NCBI RefSeq assembly: GCF_016859125.1
Contig: NZ_CP069338.1
Coordinates: 8,187,501-8,251,500, forward strand
Reading direction: 5' to 3'
Source: Archangium violaceum
Lineage (GTDB): Bacteria > Myxococcota > Myxococcia > Myxococcales > Myxococcaceae
Length of the DNA: 64,000 nucleotides
Part shown: piece by piece, positions 24,119 through 32,251 of the stretch
Position numbering within the stretch: position 1 is the stretch's first letter
Layout of the letters: each line of letters begins with the position of its first letter
The notes under the pieces: model-generated
Databases searched by the model: none
What the model was told of the DNA's origin: nothing
The model's input: only the letters and a program-made list of their open reading frames with translations
Position numbers and translations under genes: made by a program

Positions 24119-25939
24119 ATGGCGGTCCCGTTCATTACCGAGGTCAAGCGTACTCATACCTGCGGGCAGCTCACCAAGGCGAACATCGGTGAGGAGGTCG
24201 TCCTTTTCGGCTGGGTGCAGAACAGGCGAGACCACGGCGGCGCGGTCTTCATCGACTTGCGTGACCGTGAGGGTCTCACGCAGGTGGTTTTCGAGCCGGA
24301 CATCGCGAAGGAGGCCCACGAGCTGGCGGGCCAGCTGCGGCTCGAGTTCTGCATCGGCATCAAGGGCAAGGTCGTCTCGCGCGGCGCTCAGGTCAATCCC
24401 AAGCTCAAGACGGGAGAGATCGAGATCAAGGCCTCGGATCTGACCATCTTCAACCGCTCCGAGCCCACGCCGTTCCTCGTCGAGGACACCGTCGACACGG
24501 CGGAGGAGAAGCGCCTGGCGTACCGCTTCCTGGATCTGCGCCGCCGGCCGCTGCAGCAGACGCTGATGACGCGCTCGAAGATGAACGCGATCACGCGCTC
24601 GTACATGGTGGACAACCGCTTCCTGGAGCTGGAGACGCCCTTCATGGGCAAGTACACCCCGGGTGGCGCGCGCAACTTCCTCGTCCCCAGCCGCCTCAAC
24701 CCGGGCAAGTTCTACGCGCTGGCCGAGAGCCCCCAGCTCTACAAGCAGCTCTTCATGGTGGCGGGCTTCGACCGCTACTTCCAGATCGTCAAGTGCTTCC
24801 GCGACGAGGACCTGCGTCTGGACCGGCAGCCCGAGTTCACGCAGATCGACGTGGAGATGAGCTTCGTCACCCAGGACGACATCTTCACCATCGTCGAGGG
24901 GCTGCTGAAGCGGCTGTGGGGCGAGGTGCTGGGCATCGACATCCCCACGCCCTTCATGCGGATGGACTTCGACGAGTCCATGGCGAAGTACGGCAACGAC
25001 AAGCCGGACCTGCGCTTCGGGCTGGAGCACGTCGTGCTCACGGACGTCATCCGCCAGCACGGCGCCGGGGGCGGCGTGCCGATGATGTGGGAGGCGGTGG
25101 AGCAGGGCGGCATCGTCAAGGCCATGGTCATCCCCGCGGACAAGCCGATGAGCCGCGCGGAGAGCGACAAGCTCGAGGACTTCGCCAAGCAGAACGGCGC
25201 CAAGGGGCTGGCCCGCGCCAAGGTGGGCGAGGGCGGTGAGTGGACCCAGTCCCCGCTGTCCAAGACGATCACCCCCGCGCTGCGCCAGGCCATCAACCAG
25301 GCATGCAACGCGAAGACGGGCGACCTCCTCGTGTTCCAGTTCGGCCGCGAGTCGCTGGTGCACACGGTGATGGCGAACCTGCGCGTGCACGTGGCCAAGA
25401 AGCTGGGCCTCATCCCCGAGTACGGCAGCGGCGGCGTGTGGAAGTTCCTCTGGGTGGTGAACCCGCCCCTCTTCGAGTACGACGAGGAGACCAAGACGTG
25501 GGCGGCGGCGCACCACGCCTTCACCCGGCCGCACGACGAGGACGTGCAGTACCTGCTGACGGAGCCGGGCCGCGTGAAGTGCCACCGCTACGACGTGGTG
25601 CTCAACGGCTTCGAGATCGGCGGCGGCTCCATCCGCCTGCATGATCCGAAGGTCCAGGCGGAGGTGTTCAAGGCGCTGGGCATCTCGGACGAGGAGGCGC
25701 GGGTGAAGTTCGGCTTCCTGCTGGACGCGCTGAAGTTCGGCGCGCCGCCGCACGGAGGCATCGCGCTGGGCATGGATCGTCTGGTGATGCTGCTCACGGG
25801 CGCCGAGTCGCTGCGTGACGTCATCCCGTTCCCCAAGACGAAGACGGGCACGGACCTGATGACAGGCGCGCCGGGAGACGTGGACGAGCGCCAGCTGCGC
25901 GAAGTGCACGTGCGCACCACGCCGCCCCCGCAGAAGTAA
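24119..25939 (+). CDS. aspS: Aspartyl-tRNA synthetase (bacterial type)
   Basis: 606 aa. A class II synthetase charging tRNA-Asp (or both tRNA-Asp and tRNA-Asn if non-discriminating). It shows the N-terminal OB anticodon-binding fold (VVLFGWVQNRRDHGGAVFID), motif 2 (FRDEDLRLDRQPEFTQIDVE), a GAD insertion domain (about residues 290-420) as in bacterial AspRS, and motif 3 (GGIALGMDRLVMLLTG). Discrimination between tRNAs cannot be judged here. A good promoter precedes it. The lipid kinase gene follows after 24 bp. Confidence 0.96.
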   Translation: MAVPFITEVKRTHTCGQLTKANIGEEVVLFGWVQNRRDHGGAVFIDLRDREGLTQVVFEPDIAKEAHELAGQLRLEFCIGIKGKVVSRGAQVNPKLKTGEIEIKASDLTIFNRSEPTPFLVEDTVDTAEEKRLAYRFLDLRRRPLQQTLMTRSKMNAITRSYMVDNRFLELETPFMGKYTPGGARNFLVPSRLNPGKFYALAESPQLYKQLFMVAGFDRYFQIVKCFRDEDLRLDRQPEFTQIDVEMSFVTQDDIFTIVEGLLKRLWGEVLGIDIPTPFMRMDFDESMAKYGNDKPDLRFGLEHVVLTDVIRQHGAGGGVPMMWEAVEQGGIVKAMVIPADKPMSRAESDKLEDFAKQNGAKGLARAKVGEGGEWTQSPLSKTITPALRQAINQACNAKTGDLLVFQFGRESLVHTVMANLRVHVAKKLGLIPEYGSGGVWKFLWVVNPPLFEYDEETKTWAAAHHAFTRPHDEDVQYLLTEPGRVKCHRYDVVLNGFEIGGGSIRLHDPKVQAEVFKALGISDEEARVKFGFLLDALKFGAPPHGGIALGMDRLVMLLTGAESLRDVIPFPKTKTGTDLMTGAPGDVDERQLREVHVRTTPPPQK

Positions 25940-25963
25940 TCGCTCCCCCCAGGACAGGGCTTG

Positions 25964-26881
25964 ATGAAGACGTTCCTCGTGGTGAATCCGCGCAGCGCTG
26001 GAGGCCAGACGGGCAAGCGCTGGGCGGAGATCTCGGGCCAGGTGACTCGGGCGATCGGCGACTTCGGCTTCGGATTCACCGAGCGCCCCCTGGATGCCGT
26101 GCGGCTGACGCGCGATGCACTCGCGGACGGTTACGAGTGCATCGCCGCGGTGGGCGGCGACGGCACCATCAACGAGGTGGTCAACGGCTTCTTCGCCGAC
26201 GGCAAGGCCATCAACCCCCAGGCCGCCCTGGGCCTCATTCCCCGAGGCACGGGCGGTGACTTCCGGCGTGCCTTCGGCTGGGACCTGGAGTTGGACTCGG
26301 CCCTGGCGCGGCTGCGGACCGACAAGACCGAGCCCTTCGACGTGGGGCTCGCCGAGTACGTCAACTTCCAGGGCGAGAAGGAGTCGCGCTACTTCGCCAA
26401 CATCGCCTCCTTCGGCGTGAGCGCGGCGGTGGCCCACGAGGTGAACATCGGCAGCAAGGCGCTCGGTGGGAACCTGAGCTTCTTGTGGGGCACGGTGAAG
26501 ACGATGGCGAAGTACAGGGACCGGAAGGTGCGCCTGCGCGTGGATGGTGGTGAGCCCGAGGAACTGGGCATCACCGTCGTCGCCGCGTCCAACGGGCGCT
26601 ACTTCGGCAGTGGTATGTGCGTGGCCCCGAAGGCCGTCACCCACGACGGGCTCTTCGACCTGACCATCTGGCACGACTACGGCCTGCAGGACTTCATCAT
26701 CAAGTCCAAGGGCGTCTACAACGGCGACCACATCACCTGGAACAAGACGCGCTACCTCCAGTGCCGCACCCTCGAGACCGAGAGCGACGAGGAAGTGTTC
26801 CTGGAGATGGATGGCGAGGTGCCCGGCAGGTTGCCGTGCCGCATCTCCATCCTGCCCGGCGCCATCCGCCTCAAGGTGTAG
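25964..26881 (+). CDS. Diacylglycerol/sphingosine-kinase-family lipid kinase
   Basis: 305 aa. The DAGK catalytic signature GGDGTINEVVNG starts at residue 64, followed by LGLIPRGTGGDFRRAF and the C-terminal beta-sandwich region (FLEMDGEVPGRLP). The family phosphorylates diacylglycerol or related lipids (DgkB/YegS-like) at the membrane; the actual lipid is unknown. ATG 25964 is preferred over the TTG three bases earlier because AGGACAGG precedes it at suitable spacing. It is probably co-transcribed with aspS. Confidence 0.88.
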   Translation: MKTFLVVNPRSAGGQTGKRWAEISGQVTRAIGDFGFGFTERPLDAVRLTRDALADGYECIAAVGGDGTINEVVNGFFADGKAINPQAALGLIPRGTGGDFRRAFGWDLELDSALARLRTDKTEPFDVGLAEYVNFQGEKESRYFANIASFGVSAAVAHEVNIGSKALGGNLSFLWGTVKTMAKYRDRKVRLRVDGGEPEELGITVVAASNGRYFGSGMCVAPKAVTHDGLFDLTIWHDYGLQDFIIKSKGVYNGDHITWNKTRYLQCRTLETESDEEVFLEMDGEVPGRLPCRISILPGAIRLKV

Positions 26882-26893
26882 CCCGCGCCCTGT

Positions 26894-26925
26894 GCCCGGC
26901 TGTTCGCGGGACGGGCGGCCTTTTT
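26894..26925 (+). terminator. Possible intrinsic terminator after the lipid kinase
   Basis: GCCCG (26894-26898) can pair with CGGGC (26912-26916). The stem is followed within five bases by TTTTT (26921-26925). The stem is short. Confidence 0.4.
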
Positions 26926-26962
26926 CGCGCGACTTGACCTTGGAAGTCTGGCCGTTACGGCT

Positions 26963-26980
26963 TACTCTAGAAATAGAGTA
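26963..26980 (+). promoter_or_regulatory. Perfect palindrome just upstream of the DUF72 gene
   Basis: TACTCTA-GAAA-TAGAGTA, with 7-bp perfect arms, ends 14 bp before the ATG at 26995. It is AT-rich in very GC-rich surroundings, as expected of an operator for a dimeric repressor. TTGACC at 26934-26939 may be an associated -35 element, but no good -10 is seen. Confidence 0.5.
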
Positions 26981-26994
26981 CGCCGGAGCGCGCC

Positions 26995-28050
26995 ATGTCA
27001 GAACGTGACCCCTCCCAGCTCGATCTCTTCACCGGGGCTCCCAGCCCCACGCCGCCCCGAGGGCGCCGGCGCGGGCATGAGGAGCCCGTGGGCCCCGCCG
27101 AGCAGCCCGAGGAGGTGAGGGCGCTCGGGGAGCAGCTTCCCGCGGGGCTCTACCTGGGCACCTCGTCCTGGACGTTCCCGGGTTGGCTGGGGAAGGGGCT
27201 CGTCTACGACCGCCAGGCCACCCCGGCGCGTCTGTCCCGCGAGGGGCTCGCCGCCTATGCCCAGCACCCCGTGCTGCGCACCGTGGGCGTGGACCGGACC
27301 TTCTACGCCCCCGTTTCCGCCGCCACCTTCGCCGAGTACGCCGCGCAGGTGCCTCCCGGCTTCCGCTTCCTCGTGAAGGCACATGAGGCCTGTACCCTCG
27401 CGCGCTGGCCCGTCCACCAGCGCTATGGCGACCTGCGAGGTCAGCTCAACGAGCGCTTCCTGGATGCCGCGTATGCGCGCGATCTCGTGGTGGCGCCCTT
27501 CGTCGAGGGCCTGGGTGAGAAGGCCGGGCCGCTCGTCTTCCAGCTCCCGCCGCAGGATCCGCAAGACCTTGGTGGGGTAGGGCCCTTCGTGGAGCGGCTG
27601 CATGCCTTCTTCTCCGCGCTGCCCCGCGGGCCCCTCTACGCCGTCGAGCTCCGCAACGAGTCGCTGTTGACGGAGGCCCTGGCCCAGGCGCTCGCGGAGG
27701 TCGGCGTGTGCCCCGTGCTCGCCGCCTGGAAGAACATGCCCCCCGTGGAGCGTCAGGCCGTGCGCATGCGCGCGCTGCGGGCCCCGGCCCTCGTGGTGCG
27801 CTGGATGCTGCCGCCGCACCTCGACTACGAGGAGGCCCGCAAGCGCTACTTCCCCTTCGACAAGCTGGTGGACGAGGACGTGCGCACCCGCGAGGCCGTG
27901 GCCCGCGCCTCCGTCGCCGCCCTGGGCGCCGGCAGGCCCGTCTTCGTGACGCTCAACAACAAGGCGGAGGGAAGTGCACCCCTTTCCGCCGTGCTCCTGG
28001 CTCGGAGCGTCATGTTCCGCATGCGAAACATTGGGACTGTGGACTCTTGA
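26995..28050 (+). CDS. DUF72 (YecE-like) family protein
   Basis: 351 aa. It has a TIM-barrel-like DUF72 domain starting near residue 48 (GLYLGTSSWTFPGW), with FYAPVSAATFAEYAAQVPPG, FLVKAHEACTLARW and PLVFQLPPQ, and a C-terminal conserved FVTLNNKAEGSAPLSA. The biochemical role of the family is not established. An N-terminal extension of about 45 residues (SQLDLFTGAPSPTPP onward) is low-complexity and charged. It has its own upstream palindrome and is probably monocistronic. Confidence 0.9.
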   Translation: MSERDPSQLDLFTGAPSPTPPRGRRRGHEEPVGPAEQPEEVRALGEQLPAGLYLGTSSWTFPGWLGKGLVYDRQATPARLSREGLAAYAQHPVLRTVGVDRTFYAPVSAATFAEYAAQVPPGFRFLVKAHEACTLARWPVHQRYGDLRGQLNERFLDAAYARDLVVAPFVEGLGEKAGPLVFQLPPQDPQDLGGVGPFVERLHAFFSALPRGPLYAVELRNESLLTEALAQALAEVGVCPVLAAWKNMPPVERQAVRMRALRAPALVVRWMLPPHLDYEEARKRYFPFDKLVDEDVRTREAVARASVAALGAGRPVFVTLNNKAEGSAPLSAVLLARSVMFRMRNIGTVDS

Positions 28051-28135
28051 TCACCTCAGGTGTGGGTTTATGGTGGGTGGTGTCGCGGCATGAACACCCG
28101 TTGGCTGAGCACGCGGTTTGCTTGGAGGGGGGATC

Positions 28136-28387
28136 ATGAGATCGGTCCTTGTTGCAGCGCTCGTGGTACGCGTTTCAGCGGCCGGAGGGGCGGGCGCTGG
28201 TGTCGAGGAAGACGCGCGACGCCAGCAAGTGGGCAACACCTGGGAAGACGTGCGTAAACATTTCTCCGCCCTGCGAAGCGAGATTTCCACCTTGGAAAAT
28301 GAGTTTCGCGACGCCCAGGAGCGCCACCGGCTTGACGCGGAGCGCAAACGGCTGGAGTCGGAGCGCGCGCGTCGTGGGCAGCCCTGA
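28136..28387 (+). CDS. Small coiled-coil protein with signal-like N-terminus, hypothetical
   Basis: 83 aa. A strong ribosome-binding site (GGAGGGG) precedes ATG 28136. The N-terminus ([20 protein letters not shown]) is signal-like. The rest is a charged helix ([20 protein letters not shown] and [20 protein letters not shown]) typical of a coiled coil. Third-codon GC bias is weak in the first 35 codons and strong afterwards; in the first part another frame shows the stronger bias, so a frameshift or a mis-set start is possible. It overlaps the Smr gene by 14 bp. No family recognised. Confidence 0.55.
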   Translation: MRSVLVAALVVRVSAAGGAGAGVEEDARRQQVGNTWEDVRKHFSALRSEISTLENEFRDAQERHRLDAERKRLESERARRGQP

Positions 28388-28685
28388 GGATTCCGACGAC
28401 TCGTTCGACCCCGAAGCACCCGTCGAGCTCCCCCTGGATGGGAACCTCGACCTGCACCTGTTCCACCCCCGTGACGTGAAGGACGTCGTCACCGAGTACC
28501 TCTGGGCCTGCCGTCAGAAGGGCGTACTCGACATCCGCATCATCCACGGCAAGGGCACTGGCGCGCTGCGGCGCACCGTGCAGTCGCTGCTCCCCCGACT
28601 GCCCGAGGTGGAGTCGTTCCGCTCCGCTTCCGAAGGCGATGGAGGGTGGGGCGCCACCTGGGTCCGGTTGAAGCCCCTGGACTGA
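28374..28685 (+). CDS. Smr-domain protein
   Basis: 103 aa, almost entirely one Smr domain: [20 protein letters not shown], then [20 protein letters not shown] and a C-terminal [10 protein letters not shown]. The LDLHxF and HGKGTGxLR motifs are those of MutS2-type Smr domains, which bind or cut nucleic acids. Stand-alone Smr proteins include nucleases and ribosome-associated factors; no activity can be assigned. GTG 28374 is inferred because the frame upstream reads another gene. The stop codon abuts the stop of the convergent helicase with no gap. Confidence 0.85.
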   Translation: MGSPEDSDDSFDPEAPVELPLDGNLDLHLFHPRDVKDVVTEYLWACRQKGVLDIRIIHGKGTGALRRTVQSLLPRLPEVESFRSASEGDGGWGATWVRLKPLD

Positions 28686-31487
28686 CTAGGACAGCCAGAA
28701 GTAGGCGGAGGCGATCAGCGAGCGCTTCTCCGTCACCTTCGACTTGTTGGCCAGGTCCGCCACTTGACGGTCCTTCGCCGCGTAACGCTTCTCCTCCTCG
28801 TTGCGCAGCGAGGCCAGCTTCTTGCGGTACTCGCGCTCCAGGCGCTCCGCGTGCCCACGGGCCTTCACGCGCTCGGCGGGGTCTTCCTGCGCGCACACCA
28901 CCTTGCGCGCCTCCTGCCAGGCCTCGCGTGCCCGCTCCACCTGCTCGCGCGACTCCAGGAGGCAGTCCTCCGCGTACCGGTCCGCCCGCTCCCGCGCCAG
29001 ATCCATCTCCAGCGCGTTGCGCCGCTCCGCCGCCCGGAGGATCTCCTCCTTGGCCGCCATCAGCGCCTGCTCCTGCATCAGCGACACGGACACCGGAGGC
29101 GGCTGCCGGCGCCGCTCCTCCTTCGCCGCCAGCTTCACGAAGTGCTCGCCGTCCGCCAGCGGCAGCGCCCGGAAGCCCTTGCCGTCGCGCTCCAGCACCA
29201 GCACCAGGTGCACCATCTTCTCTTCGGCCTTCAGGCCCGTCGTCTCGAACTTGTAGACGAACCACCAGCCCTCGCTGCCCGCCAGCCGGGCCAGCCGCGC
29301 CGGCAATCCCGCCGCGTTGAGCTGCAGGTAGTTGATGGCGTCGTGCGTCCTGTCCCGGACGGCATAGGCCGCCTTGGCCACCTGGAGCCGGCCCGAGGCG
29401 CTGCTGTTGCCCAGCACCGAGCCCGTCAGCGCGCGCGCACCCTGCTGGCGCTTCTCCAGCGCCTCCTTCGCCACCGCCCCGGCGATGCGAAGCCGCCGCC
29501 GCACATCGCCGTCGAAGCGCTCCATCAGCACCGAGCGCGCTTCCGTCATGCGCGCGCTGATGCGGCCCTCCATGTCCGAGCGCAGCTTGTCGAACGCCGC
29601 GTTGATGTCATCCGGGTGGCGGCAGGACTGGTAGATGTCCAGGATGCGCCGCTCGAAGTCCACGCCGCTCTCCAGCGCGCCGAGGATTTCATCCGACGCG
29701 CCGAACACGCCGTCGAAGAGGCTGAGCTTCTTCTCCAGCAGCTCGTATAGCCGCGCGTCCGCGGCGTTCTGCCGGTTGAGGAAGTTGATGACGAGCACGT
29801 CCCGCTGCTGGCCGTAGCGGTGGCAGCGGCCGATGCGCTGCTCCACCCGCTGCGGGTTCCACGGCAGATCGTAGTTCACCACCAGGTTGCAGAACTGGAG
29901 GTTGAGCCCCTCGGCGCCCGCCTCGGTGCAGATGAGGATCTGCGTCTTCTCGCGGAACTCCGTCACCAGCGCGCGGCGCTCCTCCGGACCGCCTCCGCCA
30001 TCGCCGGAGAGCAGGGAGATCTTCCCCGCGTAGCCGTTGGCCGACAGCAGGTTGAAGAGGTACTGCTGGGTGCGCTTGGACTCGGTGAAGATGAGCGCCT
30101 TCTCCGGCCAGCCCTGGGCCTTCATCACCTTGAAGGTGCGCTCCAGCGCGCGCTTGAGGGCCTCGCCCTTGGCGTTCACCTTGATGGAGTCCGCGAGGTC
30201 CGCGTACTGCTTCAGCTCCCACATCTCGTTCTCGAGCGTGCGGATGCTGACGGGCTTGGCGGGATCATCGGCCCACTCCTCGCCCTCCTCGACGTACTGC
30301 CTGGCCTCCTCGGGCTCGAAGAGGGCCAGGGCGCGCTGGCCCAGCTTCGCCGCCTCCAGACGTTTGGCGAGGTTGTCCGCCAGCCGCCGCAGGGTGGGGG
30401 CGATGGCGTACGTGGAGGAGGCCAGCAGCTTGCGGTAGCAGAGCGTGAGCAGCGTCTTCTTGCCCGGCTCGATGGCCGCGACCTCGGAGCGCCGCAGGTA
30501 CTCGCTCACCTTCTCGTAGAGATCCTGCTCCTCGGGCGAGGGCGCGAAGTCCTCCACGATGGAGCGGCGGTTGGTGTAGCGGACGTACTCGCGCACCTGC
30601 CGGCGCAGCGTGCGTTGCACCACGGGGGCCAGCCGCTCCTTGAGCTCGTTGACGGCGTCCGTCTGCAGCCCGCCCGTCTCCGCCTCCAGCCGGTAGCGGC
30701 TGCGGAAGGCGTGCTCGGGGCCGAGGATCTGCTCGTCCAGGAGCGTCACCAGCCCGAACAGCTCCATCAGATCGTTCTGCAGGGGCGTGGCGGTGAGCAG
30801 CAGCTTGGGGCGGCCGCTGAGCGCGGAGCGGAGCGCCTGGCCCGTCTTGTGGCCCGCCTTGTAGGCGTTCCGCAGACGGTGGGCCTCGTCGATGATGACC
30901 ACGTCCCACGGAATCTCGGCCACCAGCTGCGCCTTGTTGGCGGCGAACGGGTGCGAGCAGATGACGGGGAAGGGCTGATCGAAGCAGTTGCCCGTGGCGC
31001 GCACCGTGCGGCCATCCACCATCACCGATTCCAGGTCGAACTTCTCGCGCAGCTCGCTGTTCCACTGCGCCCGCAATACGGCCGGGGCGAGGATGAGGAT
31101 GCGCGTCTTCCCCTCGGCCACGAGCTGGGCGATGACCATGCCCGCCTCGATGGTCTTCCCCAGACCCACCTCGTCCGCGAGCATGCAGCCGCCGCGCGAC
31201 AGCGAGTCCAGCGCGAAGCACGCGGCCTCGAGTTGGTGGGGGTTGAGATCCACCCTGGCCTCGGCGAGTGCTCCCGCGAGCCGCTCGCGCGAGTCGGAGC
31301 TCTTGATGGTGAGCTCCTCGGCGAGCAGACGCTCGTGGAACGATGTCAGCGGCTGGCCCTGCTCAGCGTCCCCGCGGACCTCCGTCCCCGACGCCACCGC
31401 CGCCGCCGCCGCATCCACCTCCACCCGCAGGTCCCTGAACTCCCTGGCGACTTCCGACAAGTCCCTGTCTCCATCCGTAGCTGACAA
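28686..31487 (-). CDS. SNF2/RapA-type superfamily 2 ATPase with C-terminal coiled coil
   Basis: About 933 aa. Helicase motifs: Walker A GLGKT (about 108-112, in LADEVGLGKTIEAGMV), DEAH (about 200-203, in VVIIDEAHRL), TATPLQN, and the C-terminal RecA-like domain with STEAGAEGLNLQ-type motif (ICTEAGAEGLNLQFCN) and QRIGRCHRYGQ. A long Glu/Arg-rich coiled coil fills the last 250 residues. The set matches RapA/HepA-like SNF2 proteins, which remodel RNA polymerase or DNA-protein complexes; DISARM DrmD is a relative, but no DISARM partners are nearby. The start is uncertain: TTG 31487 has GGGAG upstream, GTG 31511 is an alternative, and the frame opens to 31598. Confidence 0.85.
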   Translation of the reverse strand: MSATDGDRDLSEVAREFRDLRVEVDAAAAAVASGTEVRGDAEQGQPLTSFHERLLAEELTIKSSDSRERLAGALAEARVDLNPHQLEAACFALDSLSRGGCMLADEVGLGKTIEAGMVIAQLVAEGKTRILILAPAVLRAQWNSELREKFDLESVMVDGRTVRATGNCFDQPFPVICSHPFAANKAQLVAEIPWDVVIIDEAHRLRNAYKAGHKTGQALRSALSGRPKLLLTATPLQNDLMELFGLVTLLDEQILGPEHAFRSRYRLEAETGGLQTDAVNELKERLAPVVQRTLRRQVREYVRYTNRRSIVEDFAPSPEEQDLYEKVSEYLRRSEVAAIEPGKKTLLTLCYRKLLASSTYAIAPTLRRLADNLAKRLEAAKLGQRALALFEPEEARQYVEEGEEWADDPAKPVSIRTLENEMWELKQYADLADSIKVNAKGEALKRALERTFKVMKAQGWPEKALIFTESKRTQQYLFNLLSANGYAGKISLLSGDGGGGPEERRALVTEFREKTQILICTEAGAEGLNLQFCNLVVNYDLPWNPQRVEQRIGRCHRYGQQRDVLVINFLNRQNAADARLYELLEKKLSLFDGVFGASDEILGALESGVDFERRILDIYQSCRHPDDINAAFDKLRSDMEGRISARMTEARSVLMERFDGDVRRRLRIAGAVAKEALEKRQQGARALTGSVLGNSSASGRLQVAKAAYAVRDRTHDAINYLQLNAAGLPARLARLAGSEGWWFVYKFETTGLKAEEKMVHLVLVLERDGKGFRALPLADGEHFVKLAAKEERRRQPPPVSVSLMQEQALMAAKEEILRAAERRNALEMDLARERADRYAEDCLLESREQVERAREAWQEARKVVCAQEDPAERVKARGHAERLEREYRKKLASLRNEEEKRYAAKDRQVADLANKSKVTEKRSLIASAYFWLS

Positions 31488-31635
31488 CGTGCTCCCACAG
31501 GCGTGTAGCACGAAAGGGGGGCCATTTTGTTGAGCGTGAAGGATGTGTAAAGGGGGTCTTCTCCAAGGCCGAAAAATCGGCTCCAGAGCGCTTGGCACGG
31601 TTTTTCGTCGGGAGCGTCGCCGCGAGTGCGGAAAA

Positions 31636-31759
31636 AGCTACAGCATCCCTCGCGCCTTCACGTGCAGATACGTGTTGACGGCGGCGGCGCCGAAGCCCTT
31701 CGCGGGAGCACGCACCACGAGTGCACCCGAGTCCCGAAGCGTGAGCGCCGTGCGCTGGT
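31636..31759 (-). repeat. 124-bp direct repeat, distal copy (copy A)
   Basis: Identical over all 124 bp to 32830-32953, in the same orientation, 1194 bp away. It repeats the last 40 codons and stop of the DUF58 gene. Beyond 31759 the next seven bases still match at five positions, so the homology extends slightly with divergence. Confidence 0.95.
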
Positions 31760-31766
31760 GGTTCTC
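31638..31766 (-). pseudogene. Detached 3' end of a DUF58 gene
   Basis: Read on the minus strand this encodes the DUF58 C-terminus ([16 protein letters not shown] onward to KARGML and a stop at 31638). The intact gene has YQRTAL at the same place. It has no start, lies about 20 bp after the DUF4265 stop, and is a remnant created by the insertion or duplication event around the HNH/DUF4265 pair. Confidence 0.85.
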
Positions 31767-31784
31767 AAAACCGTCCGGCCTTCA

Positions 31785-32234
31785 TCAAGCAAGCCCCTCG
31801 TGACGGATGCAGGCGTCCTCGAACTCCAAGGACCCCGATGATTGCTTCTCCATGAGCCATTTGCGCACGGCTTGGAGATCGATCCGGGGGGGCACGTCCA
31901 CGCCCAGCATCTTCGAGACGTTCAGCTCCGTCGAGCAGCCGAGCTCCTGCAGCTGGCGACGCACCTCTTCTACGTGGGATTCGTCGAAGACGATGATGCG
32001 CAGCGTGCTGCTGCCTGAAGCCCGAACCAGTTCCGAGAACACCACCTCTCCCTCGCCCTGCCGTGCGGCGACCACATCGCCGACACTGATACCCCGGACG
32101 AAGAAGGGGATGTTGTCGATCTCGAACAAGCCCTCTCCCAGGGGTCTGGCCCAGAGCCGCTCGTACTCGACGGGAGGATAATCCTCATCCTCCTTTTCGA
32201 GCTCGAACAGGACCCTCACGTATTCATCCGGCAT
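31785..32234 (-). CDS. DUF4265 protein, candidate immunity protein for the HNH toxin
   Basis: 149 aa, cytoplasmic and acidic, with no signal peptide. The DUF4265 core is evident: PPVEYERLWARPLGEG, FEIDNIPFFVRGISVGDVV and LRIIVFDESHVEEVRRQL. ATG 32234 has GGAG upstream and gives the usual N-terminus (MPDEYVRVLFELEKED); a longer frame reaches back into the HNH gene. It starts 17 bp after the HNH stop. Toxin followed by a small acidic protein is the usual order of nuclease/immunity pairs, so immunity is inferred from context only. Confidence 0.78.
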   Translation of the reverse strand: MPDEYVRVLFELEKEDEDYPPVEYERLWARPLGEGLFEIDNIPFFVRGISVGDVVAARQGEGEVVFSELVRASGSSTLRIIVFDESHVEEVRRQLQELGCSTELNVSKMLGVDVPPRIDLQAVRKWLMEKQSSGSLEFEDACIRHEGLA

Positions 32235-32251
32235 GAAACCGCGCTCCCGGG

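Noticed and set aside
24092-26731. 879-aa minus-strand frame opposite aspS and the lipid kinase
   Set aside because: Composition rich in His, Arg, Leu and Val is a mirror of the real genes; no domain is visible.
28686-31487. SNF2-type ATPase as DISARM DrmD
   Set aside because: None of the partner genes (methylase, DrmA, DrmB, DrmC) is in the neighbourhood.
31561-31625. Sigma-54-like promoter TTGGCACGGTTTTTCG near 31590
   Set aside because: The second element is CG, not GC, at the required distance, and no plus-strand gene follows.
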